From Pseudomonadales bacterium (GTDB taxonomy: Bacteria; Pseudomonadota; Gammaproteobacteria; Pseudomonadales; Azotimanducaceae), in the NCBI GenBank assembly GCA_017854255.1, contig JAFMIA010000010.1, forward strand, positions 1 to 64,000: a stretch of DNA of 64,000 bases. Direction: 5' to 3'. Position 1 is the first letter of the stretch. Every line of letters starts with the position of its first letter. The notes under the pieces were generated by a model, which was not told where the DNA came from, searched no databases, and was given only the letters and a program-made list of their open reading frames with translations. Shown here piece after piece: positions 52,919 through 64,000 of this stretch. Made by a program: the position numbers and the translations under genes.

Positions 52919-54131
52919 GATCACCGCAGCTCAAGGTAAGGGTTATTTCAGAAAGCGTGGATTCATCGAACCACTTCCACGACGTTGGGGCGTCTGCGTT
53001 GCCATCATACTCGGTGTCACCCTAGGATTTAAAGCGAGCGCCGCATTACCGCTGGAGCAACTCTCCTTGCCCGCGGGCTTCCAAATCAGCATTTACGCAG
53101 AGGTCGAGAATCCCAGACAACTGGCTTTGGATGACCAAGGCGTACTCTATGCCGGTAGTCGTCGCGCTGGACGGGTTCATGCTATTTGGGATCAAGACCA
53201 CGACGGGTTTGCGGAAACGGTCAAAGTCATTGCCTCGGACCTCACCATGCCCTCTGGGATTGCGATCAAAGACAACCAGCTCTACATTGCAGCGGTTGAT
53301 ACCATCTATCAAACTGGTCCGCTGGATGAGGTGCTTCTAAAGCCTGTAACGCTGAGTCCCGTTTTCACCCAGCTCCCCAAAGACAAACACCATGGTTGGA
53401 AATTCATCGATTTCGGGCCGGATGGCTTGCTGTACATTCCGGTGGGAGCGCCGTGCAACATCTGCCTGTCTGACAATTCCGTTTATGCCTCGATTCAAAC
53501 CTTGGACCTTTCAGTCACGCCCAAAGCGCTCAAAGCGTTTGCCCACGGTGTTCGAAACTCGGTGGGGTTTACTTGGCACCCCGAAACCCAAGCGCTTTGG
53601 TTTACCGACAATGGCCGGGATCACTTAGGCGATGACAGCCCAGCGTGCGAACTCAACATCGCAAGTACCCGCGGCCTGCATTTTGGCTACCCTTATCGCC
53701 ACGGCCTGGATGTGATTGATCCAGAATTTGGCGCCCGAACGCCGGACCGAGTCTTAACGCCCCCCGCGCTCGCGCTCGGGCCCCACGTTGCCCCCTTGGG
53801 GGTTGCCTTTGCCACGGGCGCTCAGTTCCCCGCCCCGTATCAAAACCAACTCTTCATTGCCGAGCATGGTAGCTGGAACCGCACAGCGGACGCGGGACAC
53901 ACCGGCCACCGCATCACGATTGCCCGGGGCCAGTCCGATGACTTGCGGGCAGAGACCTTCATAGAAGGATGGCTGCAAAACAATCAAGCCTGGGGCCGGC
54001 CGGCCGATTTGCTGTTCCATCCAGATGGTAGCCTGTTGATTGCCGATGACCTGGCCAACGTCATTTATCGCGTCACCTTTGAGGCCAAAGTTGCCGCCGT
54101 CGGCCAAGCGCTGCCAATGCCTGCGTCGTGA
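52917..54131 (+). CDS. PQQ-type sugar dehydrogenase (glucose/sorbosone family)
   Basis: The 404-residue protein has a basic leader and hydrophobic helix (GVCVAIILGVTLGFKASAALP), a likely signal peptide, then a six-bladed beta-propeller of the soluble glucose/sorbosone dehydrogenase type. Visible blade motifs include LPAGFQISIYAEVENPRQLALDDQGVLYAGSR, WKFIDFGPDGLLYIPVGAPCNIC, HGVRNSVGFTWHPETQALWFTDNGRD and LFIAEHGSWNRT. It would oxidise an aldose in the periplasm with PQQ; substrate and electron acceptor are unknown. The first ATG overlaps the divergent dinG start, so the real start may lie downstream at a non-ATG codon. The stop overlaps the next gene (GTGA). Confidence 0.83.
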   Translation: MITAAQGKGYFRKRGFIEPLPRRWGVCVAIILGVTLGFKASAALPLEQLSLPAGFQISIYAEVENPRQLALDDQGVLYAGSRRAGRVHAIWDQDHDGFAETVKVIASDLTMPSGIAIKDNQLYIAAVDTIYQTGPLDEVLLKPVTLSPVFTQLPKDKHHGWKFIDFGPDGLLYIPVGAPCNICLSDNSVYASIQTLDLSVTPKALKAFAHGVRNSVGFTWHPETQALWFTDNGRDHLGDDSPACELNIASTRGLHFGYPYRHGLDVIDPEFGARTPDRVLTPPALALGPHVAPLGVAFATGAQFPAPYQNQLFIAEHGSWNRTADAGHTGHRITIARGQSDDLRAETFIEGWLQNNQAWGRPADLLFHPDGSLLIADDLANVIYRVTFEAKVAAVGQALPMPAS

Positions 54132-55894
54132 GTTTGGGATCACAAGACCTTTCCTCTATCCAAAGGCCTACCAAGCCCTTTCTCGCTGTACCGACCACCG
54201 AGGGACTGTTTCAGCTGATCCTTGCGGTGTACTTCCTGGTCTGCGCGCACTACACCTTCCCAAACTTTGGTGGCTATGGCCTCACGTTGCCCGCCAATTA
54301 TGTGGCGTGGATGATGATGTCGATCCTGATTGGCCTTGGGCTCTGGCAATGGGCGCGGGCGCGAGCCCTCATGGTGACCCCCCAACTGATCTTGTTTTGG
54401 CTGGGCGGTCTTGTGTTAACCCTGCCTTTGCTCGCGCCCAGTATCGAGGATTTATCGCTTGCTGGTCCCAGAGTGGCCGCTCTCATCGCGGGGTTGTTGT
54501 TGTACACCGCAATCCTGCAATTTCGAGTCACCAGCGCGATTTGGCAGCAACTGCTCCCGCTCATTTTGGCAGGGGCGGTTCTTCAGAGCCTGATTGGCCT
54601 GGTGCAATATTGTGTTCTTGAGCCGGGCAATTTCATGGGCTATAACACCGCCGATAACCGCCCTAACGGCACCTTCCAGCAGGTCAATGTGATGGCCAGT
54701 TTCATGGCCACGGGGTTTGCGATCAGCCTGTTTTTAGCGCTCATGCCCCAAGAGAAGCCGGTATCCCGTTTGGTTCAGACACTGCTGCTGATGATGGCGT
54801 TTTCAGGTCCCTTGTTACTGGTTGTGATTCAATCCCGAACCGGCCAATTGGCGGGCTTGGCGGTGCTGCTTTTGAGCCTGCCCCTGATCTTGAAGACTCA
54901 AGCGCTGTCGAAACCTTTTAATAAGGCCTGGTTAGGGTTGGCAACCCTTGGGCTGATTACCGGCCTCACCGCCCTCAATAACGTGGATAGCGTCAAGCGC
55001 GGCGCCGATATCTATCAAGATCCTGGCGCACGTGTTGCCATCTACGGCGGAAGTCTGGATGTGATCCGCCAGGCGCCACTCTTTGGCGCCGGGTACGGCC
55101 AATTTGAATCCGCATGGCGCGCGCAGCATGCAGCCGATGCCAGCCCGCCGGGCAACGTCATTCAGGGCCTGCATGCCTTATCGCATCCCCACAACGAAAC
55201 CCTGCTTTGGGTGGTTGAAGGCGGGCTCGTCGCCTTCATCGGGCTCTTGCTACTGGCTGCTGGCTTTCTCACAACCTTGTTCCGACTGCCCTGGGCCACG
55301 GGCTTGGTGGGCCTTGCGCTCACCGCGCCAATCCTAATCCATACCCAAACCGAGTATCCGCTCTACCATTCTGGCCTGCACTGGATCACCTTGATTCTAT
55401 TGCTGGCGTTTGTCGATACGCATCAATCCCCGCCGAAAGCAGTCGCTTTTCCGAGGATCATTCTGCCCTTGAGCCTCGCCTTTTTAACGCCGCTTTTGGT
55501 CATTCCCTTTATGGTGACCGGCTTACAATCCTTAGCTGTAATAACCCAGTTAGAAGCCAGTAAGCCGCGGCAATACCACCGCTTATTGGACGTCACCAAT
55601 CCAGCCGCTGATATGAACCGTTTCCAATGGCATCTTTGGGCGCTGCGCCTCAACACGGCGCTGGCGGAGGGCAATCGGCAAGAATTGACCGCCTACCTAG
55701 CATGGTCCGAAAAAATGAGTCGCGGGACACCACGGTCCCCTTTATGGGTCAATCAAATGATCGCGCTGCGGGCCCTAGGCGACTTTGATGCGGCAGAGGC
55801 CAAACTGGCTGAAGCGCGGTATTTGTTTGGTGATAAAGATGATTTACGACCCTTTATCGGTCTCGATCGTTCCACGCGGCTTCAAATCCAATAA
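54128..55894 (+). CDS. PglL/O-antigen-ligase-like polymerase (Wzy_C family)
   Basis: This 588-residue polytopic inner membrane protein has about 11-12 helices and belongs to the O-antigen ligase / PglL oligosaccharyltransferase family. The first conserved site is in a periplasmic loop: YNTADNRPNGTFQQVNVMASFMATG near residues 175-199, matching the GTF.Q.N motif of PglL; the second is LHALSHPHNETLLWVVEGG near residues 345-363, matching the catalytic His-x-His-Asn loop. A C-terminal ~120-residue soluble, TPR-like region follows. PglL enzymes transfer lipid-linked glycans to pilins or other periplasmic proteins; WaaL-type ligases use lipid A. No pilin gene is adjacent. Translation starts at GTG 54128, coupled to the sugar dehydrogenase. 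Confidence 0.82.
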   Translation: MSLGSQDLSSIQRPTKPFLAVPTTEGLFQLILAVYFLVCAHYTFPNFGGYGLTLPANYVAWMMMSILIGLGLWQWARARALMVTPQLILFWLGGLVLTLPLLAPSIEDLSLAGPRVAALIAGLLLYTAILQFRVTSAIWQQLLPLILAGAVLQSLIGLVQYCVLEPGNFMGYNTADNRPNGTFQQVNVMASFMATGFAISLFLALMPQEKPVSRLVQTLLLMMAFSGPLLLVVIQSRTGQLAGLAVLLLSLPLILKTQALSKPFNKAWLGLATLGLITGLTALNNVDSVKRGADIYQDPGARVAIYGGSLDVIRQAPLFGAGYGQFESAWRAQHAADASPPGNVIQGLHALSHPHNETLLWVVEGGLVAFIGLLLLAAGFLTTLFRLPWATGLVGLALTAPILIHTQTEYPLYHSGLHWITLILLLAFVDTHQSPPKAVAFPRIILPLSLAFLTPLLVIPFMVTGLQSLAVITQLEASKPRQYHRLLDVTNPAADMNRFQWHLWALRLNTALAEGNRQELTAYLAWSEKMSRGTPRSPLWVNQMIALRALGDFDAAEAKLAEARYLFGDKDDLRPFIGLDRSTRLQIQ

Positions 55895-56010
55895 CCTAGC
55901 CGGCGCTAGCGCCTTCGGCCCGGAGCATGCCTTGGCCACGTCCGTCGGGGTATCCAACCCCCGCGTATCGCACGCTTTTGCGCCGCGCCGCAGGTTTTTT
56001 CGTTTTGTCC

Positions 56011-59512
<3,502 letters not shown>

Positions 59513-59880
59513 AATGACCTCTCTTTTGACGTCTTTGCCGCTTACCTGTTTTGCTCAACCCGCCGCAATCTACGCGTGCGCCTCAGGTCGATGTGTTCTG
59601 CAACCCTTTTTAGCTTGGCCGGGTTGGCCGACCTGCCCTACAACTGGACTGCTCGATATCGGCGAACCGCTGACTCAGCCCTTTAGGGTGCTCTGCTAAC
59701 CCTGTTTTTATCACTCGTTTTTATCATTCGTCTTTATCATTCGTTTTTAAAGGGTGTTTTTAACACTTGTTTTTAAAACGAGTTTTAAACATCTATTTTC
59801 AACAAAAGTACTGTCTATAGCGCAGGTTTCTCAATTGGGTCGCGCTTACTGACCCTTTTCTTAAAAGCATAGGACTCAGC
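59513..59880. other. Intergenic region between smc and zipA
   Basis: No credible gene lies in these 368 bases. The part next to zipA (59513-59700) has moderate GC and no recognisable signal. The part from 59704 to 59794 is a T-rich tandem array, described separately. Because smc and zipA are read on the minus strand, the region holds the smc 3' end and the zipA promoter. Confidence 0.6.
59704..59794. repeat. Seven decaying 13-bp T-rich tandem repeats
   Basis: Seven head-to-tail units of 13 bp begin with GTTTTTA or close variants (for example GTTTTTATCACTC, GTTTTTATCATTC and GTTTTTAACACTT); the next 13 bases keep weak similarity. The first half of each unit is conserved and the second half varies. 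On the minus strand the array reads as repeated TAAAAAC tracts between smc and zipA. Confidence 0.85.
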
Positions 59881-62800
59881 CTAAACCGCCGACATCGCAA
59901 CCGCTTCTTCAACGTCGACAGACACCAATCGAGATACCCCAGGCTCATGCATTGTGACGCCCATTAATTGCTCCGCCATTTCCATGGCCACTTTGTTGTG
60001 CGTGATATAGATAAACTGCACCGTGCGCGACATCTCCTTCACCAGTTCGGAATAGCGCATGACATTGGCATCATCCAATGGCGCATCGACCTCGTCCAGC
60101 AAACAAAAGGGCGCCGGATTCAAACTGAAAATTGAAAATACCAAGGCAATCGCGGTCAGTGCTTTCTCACCACCCGACAGCAAGTGAATGCTGCTGTTTC
60201 GTTTACCAGGCGGCCTTGCCATCAAGGCAACACCCGTGTCGAGCAGGTCTTCACCCGTCATTTCTAAATAGGCATGGCCACCCCCAAACAACTTCGGAAA
60301 GAGCTGCTGAAGTTTGGTGTTGACCAAATCGAAGGTTTCTTTAAATCGGGTGCGGGTTTCAATATCGATTTTTCGAATGGCCATCATTAGGGTATCGAGT
60401 GCTTTCTCTAAATCGTCATTTTGTGCATCCAAATAGGCTTTACGCTCGGCTTGAACTTTGTATTCTTCAATCGCCGCTAAATTGATGGCGCCCAAACGCT
60501 GAATGCGGTTCTCTATTTTTGTCAGTTCGGTTTCCCAGACTGGGATATCCGCGTCTTCCGGCATGGCGCTTATGACATCCTGTAACACTGCGCCGGCCTC
60601 TTTGAGGAGGTCTTCAATCGTACTGCGCTTAACATCCAGGGTTTGGAATTCTAAGCGGGCCTTTTCGAGCTGGCCTCGCACCTGATCGACGCCCTCTTCA
60701 AACAGTGCGCGCTGACTTTCATTGCTGCGGATATCAAATTCAATCTTCTGCGCAACCTGACGACCCGCCAGTAATTCGGCTTCAATGCCCTGGCGCGTCT
60801 GAAGTCGCTCCTGCAGGTTCGCTTGCAGCGCCGTTGTCGGTTCGGCCAGCGCCGCAATGTCCGCTTCAAGCGTTTGCTTGCGCTCAAGCAGGCTTGTTTG
60901 TCGAGCGGACAAACGCGTAATCGCCTGACCCGTTGCGGTCAACTGCGCTGTGAGATTTTGCGTTCGCAGCGCCAATTGATGATTGGCGTCCCGATCCGCT
61001 TGCGCTTGTTGACGTAACGTCACCAAAGCTTGTTGCGCGCTGTGCCGTTGCTCAGCCAACTCGGCACGGGTGGCCTCAACGCCTTCCATCTCGTCCATGG
61101 CACCACCCAATCGCGACCGCGCCGCCTGCAACTGGACGGAATCCGTCTCCAGTTGCGCCTGAGAATGGGTAATTTCTCGATCGGCGCGTTCGAGTTCGGA
61201 CGCAATTTGTTCTGCTTGGATGCGCTTGGCCGTCAGCCGGGCTCTCGTTTCACCATAAGCGCGCTGCTGCTCGGCGAGACGGCTCTGCAAGGCATCGCGA
61301 TCTTGTTCTAAGACGGTCAAGTTAATCGCGCCAGCTGCCAATTCCTCATCTGTTGTATCAATCAGAGTTTCCAAGGCTTCAATTTGCGCAATCAAACTGG
61401 TGAGCTCTTTTTGCCGCTGCAGCACGCCCGCCGTGACGTCTTTATCCGCGCTCACGCGAATCCAGCTCGCCCCCATCCATAGGCCATCGCGCGTGACAAC
61501 TGATTCATCTGGCGCAAGATTTTCGGCAAGGCTTAAGGCATCTTCTAAGTCTTCCGCGACAAACACGTGGCTTAACCAGGCAGACAGCTCTGCGCTGGAC
61601 TGAATTTTCGCGGCAAGCGAGACCCGCGCTTCACCCTGTACAACGGGCGCATGTGTATCCGACATCCCCAGCAGGGTTATCGAGCCTTGGGTCAATCGCG
61701 CGACCGCTGGCGACAATTCTCGAAGATTACTGACGAGGATCCCTTGTAACGCATCCCCAAGGACCGCTTCCACCGCCTCTTCCCAGCCCGCGTCGACCTC
61801 TAGCGATTCGCCAACCCGAAGGGCTGATTCAAGCCCCTGCTCGCTGACCCAAGCCGTATCATCGCCAGCCTGACCAAGAGCCGCTTGCTGGAGGGCGTCG
61901 AGAGAGGCTCGTCGACCGGCAAGATGCTGCATTTCGCTGCGCTGCTCGTTGAGGGTGCGCGATAATTGTTCATTTTGAACCCGCTGGCTTTGAAGCTGAC
62001 TCGCCAAACCATCAAATTCCGACTGAATGCGCCCAACTTGTTCTTCCTGGGTCTCGATCATGGCTTCTAACGGACCAATTTCTTCCGCCACGGCCTGCTC
62101 ACTAAGCCGGGTTTTATCATCACCCACCGCTTTGAGGCGCTGATTCAAACGTTGGAGCGAATCTTCGAGCAACGCGATTTTTGATTGTTCTATTTCACCG
62201 GCCTGGGCCACCTTGGCCGCTTCCGAGGTAAATTGGTCCCAGCGCTGCTGCAGTTCCGCAACGTGATGCTCGGCCATCTCCAGTTGGTCTTTCGAGGCAA
62301 TCTCGGAGTCGCTCAGGGCCGCTTGCTCCGGCGCCAGGCGCTCGAGCTGCTCAGCTAAATCGCGAATCAGCGCTTCATCACTCCCCAAGCTCGCCGCGGT
62401 TTCTGTCCGTTCCTGATCGGTTTGCCGCAAGCTATCGGCCAGGGTTCGAGCGCGCTCTGATTGGTACTGAATACTTTCTTCAATCCGCGCAATCTCAGTA
62501 CCTTCATCATAGAAGCGCTGCTGCACCGCGGCGAGGCTATCATTCGAGCCAATCAATTGATCCCGCAGCGCAACAATCTCGGCTTCAACCCGGCGTTGGT
62601 CACTGATTCGGGCTTGTAATTCAATTTCAAATTGATCGATCTGTTGCTGCTGGACTCCAGCCTTTTGATCAAGATTTTGCCACCTAAGGGCCGAGAGCTG
62701 CGCACTGACCTCGCGCTCTTCCTTTTTAAACTCGGTGTAGCGCTCGGCATTCTTAGCTTGACGCTCTAAGTGATGAATCTGACGCTCGAGTTCCTCGCGC

Positions 62801-63390
62801 AGATCGGTCAATCGGTCGAGGTTATCTCGCGTGTGTGAGATTCGGCGCTCGGTTTCTTTTCGGCGTTCTTTATATTTTGATATGCCGGCCGCTTCTTCGA
62901 GATAAACCCGCAACTCTTCGGGCTTTGCCTCGATCAATTGGCTAATCATGCCCTGCTCAATAATCGAGTAGCTTCTGGGCCCCAAACCGGTCCCTAAAAA
63001 GATATCGGTAATGTCTTTGCGCCGACACTTAACGCTATTCAGAAAATAGCTGGATTGACCGTCCCGTGAGACTTGCCGTTTTATCGAGATTTCAGAATAC
63101 GCGGCATACTCGCCGGTTAATCGACCCGCAGAATTGTCAAACAACAGCTCGATGGTGGCCTGACCAACCGGCTTGCGGTTACTGGCGCCGTTGAAGATCA
63201 CGTCGGTCATCGACTCGCCCCGTAAATTCTTAGCGGAACCCTCCCCCATGACCCAACGAATCGCATCAATAATATTCGACTTACCGCACCCATTTGGGCC
63301 GACAACGGCGCAAAGATTATTGGGGAATGGCACGGTCGTGGCATCCACAAAAGATTTGAATCCGGCCAGTTTTATCGCTTGAAGTCGCAT
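59881..63390 (-). CDS. smc: Chromosome segregation ATPase Smc
   Basis: Smc is the condensin ATPase that, with ScpA and ScpB, loops and organises the chromosome. The 1169-residue protein has Walker A VGPNGCGKSNIIDAIRWVMGE at residues 30-50, a long N-terminal coiled coil, a hinge (about residues 515-640, EAVLGDALQGILVSN), a second coiled coil, the ABC signature HLLSGGEKALTAIAL and Walker B CLLDEVDAPLDDAN near the C-terminus. The length is normal. Its partners are encoded in this window by scpA and scpB (4073-6003). The gene is followed by a 13-bp repeat array and then zipA-ligA. Confidence 0.97.
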   Translation of the reverse strand: MRLQAIKLAGFKSFVDATTVPFPNNLCAVVGPNGCGKSNIIDAIRWVMGEGSAKNLRGESMTDVIFNGASNRKPVGQATIELLFDNSAGRLTGEYAAYSEISIKRQVSRDGQSSYFLNSVKCRRKDITDIFLGTGLGPRSYSIIEQGMISQLIEAKPEELRVYLEEAAGISKYKERRKETERRISHTRDNLDRLTDLREELERQIHHLERQAKNAERYTEFKKEEREVSAQLSALRWQNLDQKAGVQQQQIDQFEIELQARISDQRRVEAEIVALRDQLIGSNDSLAAVQQRFYDEGTEIARIEESIQYQSERARTLADSLRQTDQERTETAASLGSDEALIRDLAEQLERLAPEQAALSDSEIASKDQLEMAEHHVAELQQRWDQFTSEAAKVAQAGEIEQSKIALLEDSLQRLNQRLKAVGDDKTRLSEQAVAEEIGPLEAMIETQEEQVGRIQSEFDGLASQLQSQRVQNEQLSRTLNEQRSEMQHLAGRRASLDALQQAALGQAGDDTAWVSEQGLESALRVGESLEVDAGWEEAVEAVLGDALQGILVSNLRELSPAVARLTQGSITLLGMSDTHAPVVQGEARVSLAAKIQSSAELSAWLSHVFVAEDLEDALSLAENLAPDESVVTRDGLWMGASWIRVSADKDVTAGVLQRQKELTSLIAQIEALETLIDTTDEELAAGAINLTVLEQDRDALQSRLAEQQRAYGETRARLTAKRIQAEQIASELERADREITHSQAQLETDSVQLQAARSRLGGAMDEMEGVEATRAELAEQRHSAQQALVTLRQQAQADRDANHQLALRTQNLTAQLTATGQAITRLSARQTSLLERKQTLEADIAALAEPTTALQANLQERLQTRQGIEAELLAGRQVAQKIEFDIRSNESQRALFEEGVDQVRGQLEKARLEFQTLDVKRSTIEDLLKEAGAVLQDVISAMPEDADIPVWETELTKIENRIQRLGAINLAAIEEYKVQAERKAYLDAQNDDLEKALDTLMMAIRKIDIETRTRFKETFDLVNTKLQQLFPKLFGGGHAYLEMTGEDLLDTGVALMARPPGKRNSSIHLLSGGEKALTAIALVFSIFSLNPAPFCLLDEVDAPLDDANVMRYSELVKEMSRTVQFIYITHNKVAMEMAEQLMGVTMHEPGVSRLVSVDVEEAVAMSAV

Positions 63391-63566
63391 GTTGGAATCT
63401 TACTGTAATGCGCCATTAAGCGAAACAAAAAGATCGAAACGCGGTACTATTTACCCTTGATTACAGGGCGCGCGTCACCCGTTTGACCGCTGGTCACGTC
63501 TGGCTGATTTGACCCGCACCGCGCAATTGATGCCTGACCTGACAATTCCACCGCGATAGGTTCCCG

Positions 63567-64000
63567 ATGCTAAAACGCCCCAAACTTTCCAACCAAACCC
63601 CAGCGTCTCGCGTGCCCCAAAACCTGCCCGTCAAGGACCTCAGCGGCTGGCTGCGGGATTACGAGGCGCAGCAGCCTTTGGTTGTTGAAGGCGGCGCCGC
63701 GAGAATCCGCTATCAAGATCCTGAAAACCCAACCCAAACCCCGTTTGCCTTTTTGGGAATCCATGGCTTCTCGGCTTGTCGTCAGGAAACCGCGCCGGTC
63801 ACCCAGCGGTTGGCCGACGACTTCAACGCCAACTTGATCGAAGCACGTCTGGCAGGTCATGGCCTGACTGAGAACGGCATGGATTGTGCGGCTGAAGACT
63901 GGTTGGCGAGCGTCGTGGACAGCTACGATCTTGCTTGCCGATTGGGCGAGCAAGTGATCTTGGTCGGCACCTCAACCGGTGCGCCCTTGGCGTGCTGGGC
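63567..64000 (+). CDS. Alpha/beta hydrolase, truncated by the window edge
   Basis: An open frame runs from ATG 63567 to the end of the window (144 complete codons) without a stop. It encodes an alpha/beta hydrolase N-terminal half: GIHGFSACRQETAPV (oxyanion region), ARLAGHGLTENGMDCAAEDWL and the nucleophile elbow LVGTSTGAPLACW (GTSTG, Ser near residue 137). It resembles serine esterases/lipases of the carboxylesterase type. The opposite strand over the same bases is open but only as an antisense shadow. It is divergent from smc with 176 bases between the starts. Confidence 0.82.
   Translation, partial: MLKRPKLSNQTPASRVPQNLPVKDLSGWLRDYEAQQPLVVEGGAARIRYQDPENPTQTPFAFLGIHGFSACRQETAPVTQRLADDFNANLIEARLAGHGLTENGMDCAAEDWLASVVDSYDLACRLGEQVILVGTSTGAPLACW

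Noticed and set aside
63570-63953. Minus-strand open frame of 127 codons at the right edge
   Set aside because: The plus-strand frame starting at 63567 encodes a recognisable alpha/beta hydrolase; the minus frame is its shadow.

Overview
The window looks like a compact chromosomal segment from a gammaproteobacterium of the Pseudomonadales/Oceanospirillales type. The reasons are pseudomonad-like gene orders (mtaD-ubiG-yciK; hda-perM-DUF2066; mrp next to metG; argG/pyrC-rnt/grxD; smc-zipA-ligA), the gammaproteobacterial proteins ZipA, Hda, RNase T and MnmC, and a PhoP/PhoQ-like pair. Genes are tightly packed, with many ATGA/GTGA overlaps. I see no tRNA, rRNA, insertion sequence, prophage, CRISPR array or replication origin. 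The species cannot be named from the sequence alone.

Layout. 1-492 is gene-free. 493-3285 (+) is mtaD-ubiG-yciK. 3275-7974 (-) is yciO-like, trpS, scpA, scpB, rluB. 8102-14250 (+) is a long operon-like run: yciB, yciI, an SH3 protein, pdxJ, a membrane-anchored cold-shock protein, an unknown gene, yciH, a rhodanese and mnmC. 14269-19606 (-) holds serA, a GntR-regulated ABC exporter with a small membrane protein, and an exported M20 peptidase. 19661-23772 (-) is murG, hda, perM and DUF2066, with a DUF3108 gene divergent. 24803-26279 (-) is dcd and mrp. 26442-32695 (+) is metG, an Rnf cluster (A, B, D, G, E) and nth. 32777-42393 carries argG, pyrC, rnt, grxD, hyuB, an argD-like aminotransferase, glpK and a GH20 hexosaminidase. 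42499-46690 carries a thiolase, an alpha/beta hydrolase, an acyl-CoA dehydrogenase and a CDGSH protein. 46716-50554 (-) is a D-glycerate kinase, a glycine-zipper protein, a PepSY protein and a PhoPQ-like two-component system. 50801-55894 is dinG and, divergently, a PQQ-type sugar dehydrogenase plus a PglL/O-antigen-ligase-like polymerase. 56011-63390 (-) is smc, zipA, ligA and a lipoprotein transglycosylase. A truncated alpha/beta hydrolase runs off the right edge.

How the genes work together. The window encodes all three condensin subunits (Smc, ScpA, ScpB) in two places, with the cell-division anchor ZipA. Housekeeping functions include tRNA charging and modification (TrpS, MetG, MnmC), rRNA pseudouridylation (RluB), nucleotide and DNA maintenance (Dcd, Nth, LigA, DinG, Hda) and iron-sulfur handling (Mrp, GrxD).

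The most unusual locus is the Rnf cluster. rnfC is missing, and RnfB carries at its C-terminus two extra [4Fe-4S] motifs and a helical tail that look like the C-terminal part of RnfC. This suggests a rearranged Rnf complex without the usual NADH/FMN subunit. Other notable points are a Staphylococcus-like (Firmicutes-type) MurG, a Bacteroidota-type PdxJ, a strong promoter whose -10 box lies inside a palindrome upstream of the GntR/ABC operon, two intergenic short-period tandem arrays (14 bp x 7 and 13 bp x 7), and several conserved neighbourhoods from which an expected gene is missing (mupP, purMN, hyuA).
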